Assembly (NCBI GenBank): GCA_002491245.1
Contig: DKVO01000033.1
Location: 32,353-96,352 of the forward strand
From: Porphyromonadaceae bacterium UBA7176
GTDB lineage: Bacteria > Bacteroidota > Bacteroidia > Bacteroidales > Muribaculaceae
Reading direction: 5' to 3'
DNA: 64,000 bases
The notes beneath the pieces are model-generated. The model was not told the DNA's origin and ran no database searches. It saw only the letters and a program-made list of their open reading frames with translations. Shown here piece after piece: positions 9,601 to 17,394 of the stretch (position 1 is its first letter; each line of letters opens with the position of its first letter). A program made the position numbers and the translations under genes.

Positions 9601-11179
9601 TGCCAAGCCCGATCTTGTTCGACCACACCGGCTGCGATTGCCTACCTCCATAGACAGCTGCTACACTGTAGCGATAGATAGTATACTCTTCAGGCGCCTC
9701 GATAGATATATCAATCGACAATCCGTCAACATCTGCATCCACGGTTTCTCCGCTGGGTCCGGTGATTGAATAGCTCACGCCCTCCGCTTCAAAAAATCCT
9801 TCGTCAGCCGCTGTTGTCACCGCATCCCAACTCAGATGGGCGATACCTGAAGCCTCATCATACACAAGACTCACACCGCTCGGCGACGACGGTACTCCTT
9901 TGCCGATATAGCAGGACGCTTTCGCCTTGGGCGACACTCCGGCTTCATTCGAGCAGGTCAGTACAAAAGTAGTCATGCCCGGCTCTGCCACATCTGCAGT
10001 CCCTGAGGCGCTCTGTCCGGCCGCGAGAGTCCCCGATGCCACCACTGCCTCATTGGCCCAGATTTCCCAATCAAAAGTCGCCCCGGCCGCATCAGTATCA
10101 TCAAACAGGCTCGAGGGCATCTCCACTGTATAGTCTACAGCCATCGCTCCGCCCGTACATCCAACGGTGAGAGTCGGCCTGTTGGGAGCCTTATCCGGCG
10201 CTGCTGGCGTGTACACATGGAGTCCTATCACATCCGACGACGGCACAAACTCCCTCAGAAGCACAGTCGATCCGGTCGCAAGGTCTATTTCACACAATCC
10301 ACTCCCGGCCGACGTGCAATATGTCGCAAGAAACGTATTGTTTTCATCGTTGACGCATCCCCCGGCAAGATATTGCACCGGTAGCTCGGTCGCGGCAACC
10401 TCTGTCGCCTCGCCGGTCGACTTGTCCACCTTATACAACACCGACTCTTTCGATATTGCATAGAACTGGCCCTCCTTGTCGGCGCCGACGGCGATGAACG
10501 CCTTGCCGGGAACTGTGATATCCGCTATCTTCACCGATTTTCCGGCCTCATAGTCTGCTTTGGCCCATACATACCCACTCCCGTAGGAGTTGAAGTAACA
10601 CCCGTACACATCGCCGGTCGTGGGATCCATCGCGCAGTCGGTACACGCTATCGTGATTTCGGCTCCGCTTTTCGTCCTGGTTTTCTCCCATGTCTTGGAG
10701 TCGTATGTGTAGACGGTCGTGTAGTAGCGGCCAAAAAACTCATAATAGTACACACCTCTGTACACTCCCTCGTTATTGTCGTAGCCATTGCCGTTGAAGT
10801 CCACGGATTTGCAAAGCGTGAAATCGCCCGTCGCGCCCGTCGGTACTGTGTAGATACCCGGCTGGGCGCTTGCGTCAGTCCATCCGGCCTGCTGTATCAT
10901 ATTGCCCCTGAGTGTTATTCCGGCCGCCACTGCCTTACCCGATGCCTTCAGGTCTTGACGCTTAACCATCTTACCGGGCGCCTCAGCCTTGAGGAAACCT
11001 CCGGCTCCAAAACCGGGCAAAGCCCGTATCAACTGCGTTTTCCCCTCTTCTCCCGAAAGTGCGCCTGTAAGCTGCATCGTCTTTCGGGAGTCTTTCATTG
11101 CCATCCCATCGGTTTTGGAATGGATGCTTGTGGAGCACAACAAAACTCCCATAAGCATGATCAATACTTCCCTTCTCAT
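6638..11179 (-). CDS. Large T9SS-secreted multidomain protein (FN3 and choice-of-anchor-J-like domains)
   Basis: 1513 residues. An N-terminal signal peptide (MRREVLIMLMGVLLCSTSIHS) is followed by a linker. About residues 100-320 have a propeller-like character, with repeated short beta motifs such as GDVYGCYF and GQFYAISKES. Then come several fibronectin-III-like units (about 325-660 and 690-900). Three stretches resemble choice-of-anchor-J/MAM-like jelly rolls (about 540-680, 910-1040 and 1230-1400), each with the DDW(M/A)(F/S)-P or DDWAS pattern. A CARDB-like domain sits near 1060-1170. The last 60 residues (GVRVNVEGRDIVVSGAGE to the terminal KIMVR) look like a type A T9SS sorting domain. 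Inference: exported through the T9SS whose SprA is encoded at 38791-46233 and attached or released at the cell surface. No catalytic motif was recognised. A minus-strand -7 box (TAATTTTG, 11234-11241) lies upstream. Confidence 0.75.
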   Translation of the reverse strand: MRREVLIMLMGVLLCSTSIHSKTDGMAMKDSRKTMQLTGALSGEEGKTQLIRALPGFGAGGFLKAEAPGKMVKRQDLKASGKAVAAGITLRGNMIQQAGWTDASAQPGIYTVPTGATGDFTLCKSVDFNGNGYDNNEGVYRGVYYYEFFGRYYTTVYTYDSKTWEKTRTKSGAEITIACTDCAMDPTTGDVYGCYFNSYGSGYVWAKADYEAGKSVKIADITVPGKAFIAVGADKEGQFYAISKESVLYKVDKSTGEATEVAATELPVQYLAGGCVNDENNTFLATYCTSAGSGLCEIDLATGSTVLLREFVPSSDVIGLHVYTPAAPDKAPNRPTLTVGCTGGAMAVDYTVEMPSSLFDDTDAAGATFDWEIWANEAVVASGTLAAGQSASGTADVAEPGMTTFVLTCSNEAGVSPKAKASCYIGKGVPSSPSGVSLVYDEASGIAHLSWDAVTTAADEGFFEAEGVSYSITGPSGETVDADVDGLSIDISIEAPEEYTIYRYSVAAVYGGRQSQPVWSNKIGLGSYALPHKHDFDTADAMYEYIIVDVNNDGSTWKFSSQSATGPCACYTLSGTNTGDDWMFTPAFRMEAGKIYEVTAMCGSFSTWAGIETLEIKAGKAASAEAMTMEVLPPTDLEWQTVEPVSGWVRPMETGVYTIGFHAVSKPNQWMMKINGYEVSGAMSTASPDSITGLAVTPVPDGDLKAVVSFVMPTKTVAGDDITGDVTVRIERGDEEVKVLTASAGSECSFTDNVPVKGEYTYTVTTYGADGSVGRYVSATAYIGPNAPVNPGNVKVVEAGNTGRVTVSWTDSPEDIYGNTISAANLSYNVWQFDEAASTWVKVNGEPVVGNSYTFAATDAPEEQKFVQIKVTAINRDEENEEGTASIVTAIGEPYGVPAVLSADEAMFADYIISSNTAGGADVAVGSSEIGVPASDGDDAYFVVVGSNVDDWASFMTGKFDLSEVEYPVVSFKTFRVDESDLNTVSVSVLCEGNVAELLSTAREDLPTGEWSKMKVNLSAYAGKTIQLVFKSEIKTMTMTLIDAINIADDIRNDVAVVSAEGPAIVNAGEKAEVNAVLLNDGALTARDIKVELYKNGKLVATETVGELQPAAKVVVKFENTIQPTDGERVVFKVCAVADADEVPENNVWEGPVVERNKSTYPSVSGLVGKFDGTDIALSWDETDPGTLPADGELTDFEDGTPWADEYGDWTFVDLDEGGIGGINGMEIPGHPAKTTSSFWVFDVSDSETWNATFAAHSGTKYLASMYNYDDSTVDDWAISPELDGHEQVVDFYAFSYNSLYPEKIEVWYSASNSVDPSDFVKLESFGTVTVPSTRDGDNAPVWANMGFRLPEGSRRFAIRSCSTGAFMLMLDDFTFARAGGESTLHHVGYNVYRDGDKVNDEPLDTPSFVDKNRDADEYLYHVTAVYDRGESEPSKPVTVKRGSEVEEVGTDGVRVNVEGRDIVVSGAGELAVRVFAPSGQTMVASTGDIRKTVSAGVYLVTVGDRTYKIMVR

Positions 11180-11325
11180 CTTGTATCTATTGGTGTTGGT
11201 TTATAGAATTGCGTTATCCATTACATCTCGCCACAAAATTAGTACATTTCAAATCAAATTGCAAGCCAATTTTCAATTTAATTTCTTTTTGCGACAAAAC
11301 CAAACACTATTATTCTCCCTTAAGT

Positions 11326-11356
11326 TTTGTAATCTCACGCTTATAGGCTATCTTTG
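11326..11356 (+). promoter_or_regulatory. Bacteroidota promoter for the GH36-like gene
   Basis: TTTG at 11326-11329, a 19-bp spacer, and TATCTTTG at 11349-11356: a consensus promoter. Its -7 box is 22 bases before the ATG at 11379, which fixes that start codon. Confidence 0.85.
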
Positions 11357-11378
11357 TATCATCATAAAAAATCGCGCC

Positions 11379-13190
11379 ATGAAAAAATTTTTCTCACTGC
11401 TGCTTGTATTAGCTTCCTTGCAGTACGTATCCGCCCTCGAAAAAACCGTCGGCAGCCGGCTCGTCGGAGAAGTTTCCCTGACGTGCGACAAACCCGGCGA
11501 CTGGACCTTTGACCTCGGCATTTCCGAAACCGACGGCAAAGAAGTAGTCACAGTCAGCATGAAAGCCCCCTCTCCTCAGACGCCTCCTCAGTTCACTCTC
11601 AACATACGCACTCCCCAGATCAGTGCTCCCAACATCTGGACTGTGCAGCAGTACGACCGTTGCCAGATCAAACCCGACTGGGGTGTGAATTACCGCTCGA
11701 ACCTGGCAACCCACATGCCCGTCTTCACTTTCTTCAACAACGACAACACAAACACTCTCACCATCGCCGCAAGCGAATGTCTCCGAGAGATAAACAGTGC
11801 CATCGGCCTCCGCGAGGAGAACTGTATGCTCGATGCTCGCATGAGATATTTCCAGAAGCCCGAATCACCGATCGACAGCTACACCACCAAGATAATCCTC
11901 GACAAACGCCCGGTATTCTGGAGCGACGCTGTCCGTGAAGCCGTCGACTGGATGACGGCGGAGAGTGGTGTCAAACCCGTCGAGGCCCCCGATGCTGCCT
12001 TCGACCCCTTGTACTCGTCTTGGTATCAGTTCCATCAGAATGTTTTCGCTCAGCCGATCGAGGAGGAATGCCGCCAGGCAGCGGCTCTCGGCATGAAGAC
12101 CATCATCGTCGACGATGGCTGGCAGACCGACGACAACAACCGCGGATACGCCTACACCGGCGACTGGGAGGTGAGCAAAAACCGCTTCCCCGACATGGCC
12201 GCACACGTCAGGAAAGTACACGACACCGGCATGAAGTACATGCTGTGGTACTCAGTGCCTTTCATCGGCCGGAAGAGTAAAAACTTCGACCGCTTCAAAG
12301 GCAAATACCTACGGGAAGACTATGAGAAAGGCTCCCTCGACCCTCGTTTCCCTGAGGTGCGCGAATTCCTTTGCAACCTGTTCGAAAACGACATGAAGCG
12401 ATACGGATACGATGGTTTCAAACTCGACTTCATCGACAGCTTCAACACCGACAACGACCCGGCCTTGGCCGACAACTTCGCCGGACGCGACATCAAATCA
12501 ATCCCCGAGGCAGTCGACCGCCTCATGAGCGACATCTACTCGCGCCTCAAAGCAATCAACCCCAACGTGCTCATCGAGTTCCGTCAGGCATACACCGGCC
12601 CGGCAATACGCCAATACGGCAACATGCTCCGCGTTGGCGACTGCCCCGGCGACATGCACGCCAACCGCATGGGCATCGCCGCATTACGACTCACTTCCGG
12701 CAACACCGCCGTCCATGCCGACATGCTCGAATGGAACCCTGGAGAAAGCCCCGAAGATGCGGCTCGCAACATCCTGTCGTCGATTTTCGGTGTCGTGCAG
12801 TACTCGCTCATGCTCCGCGACCTCCCCGAAAACCACAAGCGGATGATCACCCACTGGATCGACTTCTCTCAGAAACACCGCAACACCCTGCTCCACTCCT
12901 CTTTCCGTCCCTACAACCCCGAGTCGGGCTACCCGATAATCGAGGCCGAGGCCAACGATGAGAAGATTATGGCAGTATACCTGGTCAACACCGTCGTACC
13001 GGCCGGCAAAGTAGATAAACCGCTCTATATCCTCAATGCATCAGGCACTTCCGGCATCGTTGCCGACATCGAAGGAGCGAAAAAAGCCGAAATCTACAAT
13101 TTGTACGGCAAGAAAGTAAACACAATCAAGATATCCGACGGCATCCGGCGCATACCCATCCCCAATTCTGGTTATGCCCTGATCAGATAA
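11379..13190 (+). CDS. GH36-like alpha-galactosidase (melibiase clan GH-D)
   Basis: 603-residue secreted hydrolase with a signal peptide (MKKFFSLLLVLASLQYVSA). An N-terminal beta-sandwich (about 20-190) precedes a catalytic (beta/alpha)8 barrel (about 195-500) and a short C-terminal beta domain. Clan GH-D signatures are clear: IIVDDGWQTDD at the second barrel strand, the nucleophile Asp350 in GFKLDFIDSF, and the probable acid/base Asp421 in RVGDCPGD. Expected activity is release of terminal alpha-galactose; other alpha-linked substrates are possible because GH36 and GH31-like relatives vary. The start is set by the promoter at 11326-11356; the reading frame stays open for 390 bases upstream but that part lies before the promoter. 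It converges with the DUF6377 pseudogene, with only 8 bases between the stop codons and no terminator seen. Confidence 0.85.
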   Translation: MKKFFSLLLVLASLQYVSALEKTVGSRLVGEVSLTCDKPGDWTFDLGISETDGKEVVTVSMKAPSPQTPPQFTLNIRTPQISAPNIWTVQQYDRCQIKPDWGVNYRSNLATHMPVFTFFNNDNTNTLTIAASECLREINSAIGLREENCMLDARMRYFQKPESPIDSYTTKIILDKRPVFWSDAVREAVDWMTAESGVKPVEAPDAAFDPLYSSWYQFHQNVFAQPIEEECRQAAALGMKTIIVDDGWQTDDNNRGYAYTGDWEVSKNRFPDMAAHVRKVHDTGMKYMLWYSVPFIGRKSKNFDRFKGKYLREDYEKGSLDPRFPEVREFLCNLFENDMKRYGYDGFKLDFIDSFNTDNDPALADNFAGRDIKSIPEAVDRLMSDIYSRLKAINPNVLIEFRQAYTGPAIRQYGNMLRVGDCPGDMHANRMGIAALRLTSGNTAVHADMLEWNPGESPEDAARNILSSIFGVVQYSLMLRDLPENHKRMITHWIDFSQKHRNTLLHSSFRPYNPESGYPIIEAEANDEKIMAVYLVNTVVPAGKVDKPLYILNASGTSGIVADIEGAKKAEIYNLYGKKVNTIKISDGIRRIPIPNSGYALIR

Positions 13191-13198
13191 CAGAGGCG

Positions 13199-14740
13199 TC
13201 ACGCCGACCCTATCCTCATTATATCCGCCTCAAAGTTCTCGCGATCTATCGCCCGGGCTTTGAGGCGGTTGCGGTATGAATAGATTGTATTGAGCGAATA
13301 ATTGAGTATCTGCGCTATCCGTGGGCTCTCTTCTATGCCCAGACGCATGAAAGCGAGGATGCGCAGATCGGTATTGAGCACTTCGCCGGGGGCGAGTGTT
13401 ATCTGAGCGTCCGGTCGCAGCAAAGCGTTGACCTGCTGCACGAAATCGGGATAGATATGGATAAACGCACTGTCGAACACCTCGTAGAACTAGCGGCTCT
13501 GCTCCTCTACAAATTTACCCGATTTGGTAATGCGGTAGAGATCGTCGGCCTGCCCGGCGGCAAGTTTGCGGACGGCAATTTTACAGAACTGGTTGAGCTT
13601 GTCCATATATATCGAGCAGAGTTGCAGGAACTGGCTTATATACACCTCCTTGGCCGTGTTGGCAGCCCGGAGTTTATTTTGCAGCGCCGCCATGCGCTGC
13701 ATGTCGCGCCGCAGGACAAACAACAGTATTCCCAATACCACAAGCAGCAGCGACATCGCCGCCAACACATAATTGACCGTACTCCGGCTGCGCGCTATAT
13801 TTCCGGCATGGGCATGTTCGATGATAGGCAAGGCCCTCGATGTCTCCACCATGCGCAAAGGAGCGCCACATTCAACCGCATTTTCCAGGGCCGACGACAG
13901 ATACCTGTGAGCCCTGTCTATGTCGCCGTCGGCATAGACACCCGAGCCAAGCTCCTGAAGTGAAGCCACTTCGAGCGTGGCCGACTCCACATCAGCCCTG
14001 GCCGATGTGGCAAGATAGTAGCGTTAGGCTTCCTCATCGCCGGCATCGCGTGCGAGCGACGACATGTGGTGTGCGGCCCTGGCCAACAGTTTCGCCGGCA
14101 TGTCACTGTCTGACAGCACTTCGCTCAGAAGCACCTTGGCCATCTCTGTATGACCCGAAAGGAAATGGAATTCGGCTTCATTGAACCGATATTCGGGACT
14201 TCCTTCCGGCAGTACCTCCAGCATACGTTTCTGCAGGTCGAGAGCCGCGGCCGAGTGCGAACCTGACACCTCCGGGTGATTTTTGAAAAAGGCAGCGATA
14301 TAGCTGTGCATCTGACGGCCGCAATTGTAGTACGACGACAGAAGTGAATCAGGCACGGCCGACGAGTCGATACTGTCGAAAGTGGCCGTGGCGATATCGA
14401 AAAAAGCACTCAACGGAAGCAGAGAGGCCAGACGCCAGCGGAAAGGCATATTCTGCGGCTCGGGGAGAGATGCGCCACGCGAGAAATACATCAGCGCCGA
14501 GTCGTTATCGAAACCCGTGTAGGCATCTCCGATAGCCATCATCAGGTCATGACGCGAGGTATCGGCATCGAACACAGACTTCAGACTATCTATATAGCCT
14601 TGCCGTTCAGCCATATACTCACGCCGTTTCGCCAGCGATGCATCAAGCGCACTGTAGGCTTCGGCCACCTTGCGGCGGTCGATTGCCGAGGCAGGCAAGA
14701 TGGATAATGCGGCCAGTATGACGGCGAGAAATCGGAGCAT
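13199..14740 (-). pseudogene. DUF6377/TPR membrane regulator with two in-frame stop codons
   Basis: A single reading frame of 514 codons matches the Bacteroidota DUF6377 family. It has a signal peptide (MLRFLAVILAALSILPASA), an alpha-helical TPR-like sensor region (about 20-310), one transmembrane helix (VNYVLAAMSLLLVVLGILLFV), a coiled segment, and a C-terminal LuxR-like helix-turn-helix (ESPRIAQILNYSLNTIYSYR). It is interrupted by TAA at 14024-14026 (after GDEEA, before RYYLATS) and TAG at 13490-13492 (after VEEQSR, before FYEVFDSAF). All three pieces share one frame, with no insertion or deletion, and the sequence on both sides of each stop is family-like. Members of this family act as membrane-anchored transcriptional regulators next to polysaccharide-use or envelope genes. 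It follows mutL by 8 bases. A sequencing or assembly error at either site cannot be excluded. Confidence 0.8.
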
Positions 14741-14748
14741 GGCAGCGG

Positions 14749-16620
14749 TCAGATTTCGAAACGTCGGCTTATCTCGTCATTATCTACCAACACCATCACC
14801 GTCAGACCATCGGGCGTATAGTCGGGCTCGGCGCAACGGAAGAGGTCGGCCACGATAGCATCCATTTCAGCCGCCGAAAGGTATTGGTGGCTCTTCACGG
14901 CACCGGCTCGGGCCATAGCCAAGGCAAGCGGTGCTTTGAATGCCGCAGGGTCGCTGTCGCCCTCCTGCTCGAGACGGTCGAGAACGGTCAATATAGCCTC
15001 GACCGGACTCACTCCCGACAGCGGAGCAGGTATGGCGGTGACACTCCAACGCAGCCGTCCGTTATCTTTCAAAGCAAAGCCAAGGGCTTCAAAATGAGCC
15101 ATATTCGCAATCAGCGTGGCATTACGCGAGGGCGACAGTTCGAAATCCTCGGCGAACAGCAGATTTTGCGACGCGATATCGCCATCGGCAAGCTGTGCCA
15201 TATATCGCTCGAAAAGTATCCTCACATGAGCCCTGTGCTGCGCGATGAGCATAAGTCCTTTTGGCGACGAAGTGGCGATGTATTGGCCCTGCACCTGCAT
15301 ACAAGTGGCCGAGGCGCGCTCCACATCGCCGGGTGCGAATATGGCAGTATCTTCATCGGCCGGCACGCTCACGGCAGCATAGGCATCATCGCGCTTGCGG
15401 CTGAAGCTCTCATAGAGTTTCTCCCAGTCGTCGGGCACGCTTTGAGCGCGGTAGCCGCTGTCGGCGCTGAAGCGGCGCGAACCGTAAGTCGTGGCCGGTG
15501 AGGCTTCTGACGATGGTTCAAAGGGATTATAGTCGCTGTTGAAGTCGTCCGACGGAGTCAGCACGTCCGCGTCGGGATTGAAAAGAGGGATATCGGGAGC
15601 ATCGCTGTCGAAGTCGAGGGCCCCGGCTGCCTGAGTCTTGCCAAGAGTCTCGCGGATAGCAGCCTCGAGAATTTGGCGGATAGCAAGCTCATGCTCAAAT
15701 TTTATCTCGTACTTCTGAGGGTGTATATTGACGTCGATGGTCGACGGGTCGACGGTGAAATTGATGAAATACGACGGTTGGGCATCGGCTGCGATAAGTT
15801 GCTCGTAACATCCCGTCACAGCCTTGTGGAAGAACGGGTGACGCATGAAGCGGCCGTTTACGAAAAGGAACTGCTGATATCCCCTCTTCTTGGCCGAGCG
15901 CGGAAGGCCGATGAAGCCTTCAATTTTCACCAACGGAGTGTCGGTGGAGATATGGGCGAGCGAGCTCTCGAGATTCTTGCCGAAGAGGTCGGCTATACGC
16001 TGCTTGAAACTGCCGCCGAAAAACTGATGCAGGGTAACGTCGTTGTGTATCAACGTGAAATCGAGACCGGTATTGACCAGCGCCAGACGCTCGAACTCGC
16101 GAAGGATATGATTGAGCTCCACACTGTCTTTCTTGAGGAATTTGCGGCGCGCCGGCATATGGAAAAAGATATTCTTCACCATGATGTTTGTACCCGGCAC
16201 ACACGACGCAGGTTCCTGACTCTCAAATTTCGACTCCGAGATGAGCAGACGAGTACCGATGCTGTCGTCGCTGCGCATGGTGCGCAAATCAATCTGTGCC
16301 ACAGCGGCTATCGACGGCAAAGCCTCGCCACGGAAGCCCATCGTATGGAGCGAATAAAGGTCGGCAGCCGACGAAATCTTACTCGTCGCATGGCGTTCGA
16401 AAGCCATACGTGCATCTGTCGGCGACATTCCCGAGCCGTTGTCGACAACCTGTATCAACGTGCGGCCGGCATCCTTGAGAATGATGCTTATGGCCGTTGC
16501 GCCGGCGTCGACGGCATTCTCCACCAACTCCTTTATCACCGACGCCGGGCGCTGTATCACCTCCCCGGCCGCTATCTGGTTCGCCACCGAATCAGGCAGC
16601 AATTTTATCACATCAATCAT
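14749..16620 (-). CDS. mutL: DNA mismatch repair protein MutL
   Basis: 623 residues. The GHKL ATPase half is intact: helix ELVENAVDAGA with Glu36/Asn39-type residues, DNGSGM, HATSKI, and GFRGEALPSIAAV. The transducer domain (about 210-330) includes VDVNIHPQKYEIKF-type residues. A poorly conserved linker (335-430) leads to the C-terminal dimerisation domain. The metal-dependent endonuclease motifs of most MutL proteins are not present: the DQHA box reads IAQHRAHVR (Ala460 in place of Asp), the ACR box reads AMARAGA, and the CPHGRP box reads YTPDGLT. If this holds for relatives, this MutL would act as a matchmaker without nicking activity. The gene begins 14 bases after higA ends and no separate promoter match was found, so it may be transcribed from the higBA promoter. 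Confidence 0.93.
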   Translation of the reverse strand: MIDVIKLLPDSVANQIAAGEVIQRPASVIKELVENAVDAGATAISIILKDAGRTLIQVVDNGSGMSPTDARMAFERHATSKISSAADLYSLHTMGFRGEALPSIAAVAQIDLRTMRSDDSIGTRLLISESKFESQEPASCVPGTNIMVKNIFFHMPARRKFLKKDSVELNHILREFERLALVNTGLDFTLIHNDVTLHQFFGGSFKQRIADLFGKNLESSLAHISTDTPLVKIEGFIGLPRSAKKRGYQQFLFVNGRFMRHPFFHKAVTGCYEQLIAADAQPSYFINFTVDPSTIDVNIHPQKYEIKFEHELAIRQILEAAIRETLGKTQAAGALDFDSDAPDIPLFNPDADVLTPSDDFNSDYNPFEPSSEASPATTYGSRRFSADSGYRAQSVPDDWEKLYESFSRKRDDAYAAVSVPADEDTAIFAPGDVERASATCMQVQGQYIATSSPKGLMLIAQHRAHVRILFERYMAQLADGDIASQNLLFAEDFELSPSRNATLIANMAHFEALGFALKDNGRLRWSVTAIPAPLSGVSPVEAILTVLDRLEQEGDSDPAAFKAPLALAMARAGAVKSHQYLSAAEMDAIVADLFRCAEPDYTPDGLTVMVLVDNDEISRRFEI

Positions 16621-16634
16621 TTAAGTAAGTAGCT

Positions 16635-16979
16635 CTAAAAGACAGCAGTGAGCTTACGGATATTTGCCAGACGCTGCATAAATGTAGCGTCCGACTTAGC
16701 CATGTGCATATTATAATCAGATTGCAGGTTCAACCATATATTGGCTGAAATACCAAGTGCAGCCTCAAATAGAAGTGCCAGTTCTGTATTTACAGCCCTC
16801 TTGCCATTGACAACCTCATTCAGCAACGATGGAGACACGCCGATCTGCTCGGCAAGTCTTGTCTGTGTAAGCTTGCGCTCCTCCAGCTCTTCCCTGATAA
16901 GCTCTCCTGGATGGGTAGGCACGAAAGGCGTCAGATTGTTGGCAATCATCGATGGATTTATGTTTGGTAGACTAATCAT
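16635..16979 (-). CDS. higA: HigA-family antitoxin
   Basis: 114 residues with a central XRE helix-turn-helix (TQTRLAEQIGVSPSLLNEVVNGKR) preceded by the family-typical PTHPGELIREELEER and followed by LGISANIWLNLQSDYN. HigA antitoxins neutralise HigB and repress their own operon. The ATG at 16979 is 3 bases after higB ends; an internal ATG ten codons later (MIANNLTPF) is an alternative start. The 36-bp palindrome in front of higB is the likely operator. Confidence 0.9.
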   Translation of the reverse strand: MISLPNINPSMIANNLTPFVPTHPGELIREELEERKLTQTRLAEQIGVSPSLLNEVVNGKRAVNTELALLFEAALGISANIWLNLQSDYNMHMAKSDATFMQRLANIRKLTAVF

Positions 16980-16982
16980 AGT

Positions 16983-17300
16983 TCAGTCATAATGATTTGA
17001 GAGTTCTACAATATTACAGACAGTCAGTATGGGCTGCTCCATATTCTCGGAGATCGAAAATTCTATCCTATATTGGTCATTCACCTTTATCGAGAACAAG
17101 CCCTTTTTATTACCTGTCAAAGCTTCAACATGGAGTGACTTGATAGGATACAAATCTTCTTTTCTCAAAACCGATTTCAGATAGTCGATTCTATTTTTGA
17201 AGCGTTTGACAATACTTGGTTGGAAACGATGTTTCTTATCCGAAGCTTTACCACTCTCATAAAGCTCCTTTAAATACTCTTTTTCAAATATTACAATCAT
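16983..17300 (-). CDS. higB: HigB-family toxin (RelE/ParE superfamily mRNA interferase)
   Basis: 105-residue toxin. Its secondary-structure pattern and residues (KSLHVEALTGNKKGLFSIKVNDQYRIEF) are those of the HigB/RelE fold, in which the toxin cleaves mRNA on the translating ribosome. The basic residues K82 and R88 in IKVNDQYRIEF lie where catalytic residues occur in this family. Toxin precedes antitoxin, the usual HigBA order. The ATG at 17300 is about 19 bases from the -7 box, so the leader is very short. Confidence 0.88.
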   Translation of the reverse strand: MIVIFEKEYLKELYESGKASDKKHRFQPSIVKRFKNRIDYLKSVLRKEDLYPIKSLHVEALTGNKKGLFSIKVNDQYRIEFSISENMEQPILTVCNIVELSNHYD

Positions 17301-17318
17301 CTATACTATCTAATGCCA

Positions 17319-17350
17319 CAAAGATACAAATAGTTTCGGACATTCACAAA
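17319..17350 (-). promoter_or_regulatory. Promoter of higBA(-mutL)
   Basis: Minus-strand TATCTTTG (17319-17326) and TTTG (17347-17350), spacer 20 bp: a consensus Bacteroidota promoter. The -33 element sits inside the palindrome at 17333-17368. Confidence 0.85.
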
Positions 17351-17368
17351 TTTGTGAATGTCCGAAAC
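17333..17368. promoter_or_regulatory. 36-bp perfect palindrome, probable HigA operator
   Basis: GTTTCGGACATTCACAAA followed immediately by its exact reverse complement; 18-bp arms with no spacer. It covers the -33 box and part of the spacer of the higBA promoter, so a bound repressor would block RNA polymerase. It could also serve as a terminator for the upstream lipoprotein gene ending at 17395, but there is no T-run behind it. Confidence 0.8.
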
Positions 17369-17394
17369 ATATAATCTCAAAGAATGGGATAAGT

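Noticed and set aside
10989..11378. 130-codon N-terminal extension of the GH36-like gene
   Set aside because: It precedes the consensus promoter and overlaps the start of the divergent gene; the signal peptide starts at 11379.
13199..14740. Recoded stop codons or an alternative genetic code
   Set aside because: Other genes in the window use TAA, TAG and TGA as normal terminators, and no in-frame TAG or TAA occurs in other intact genes.
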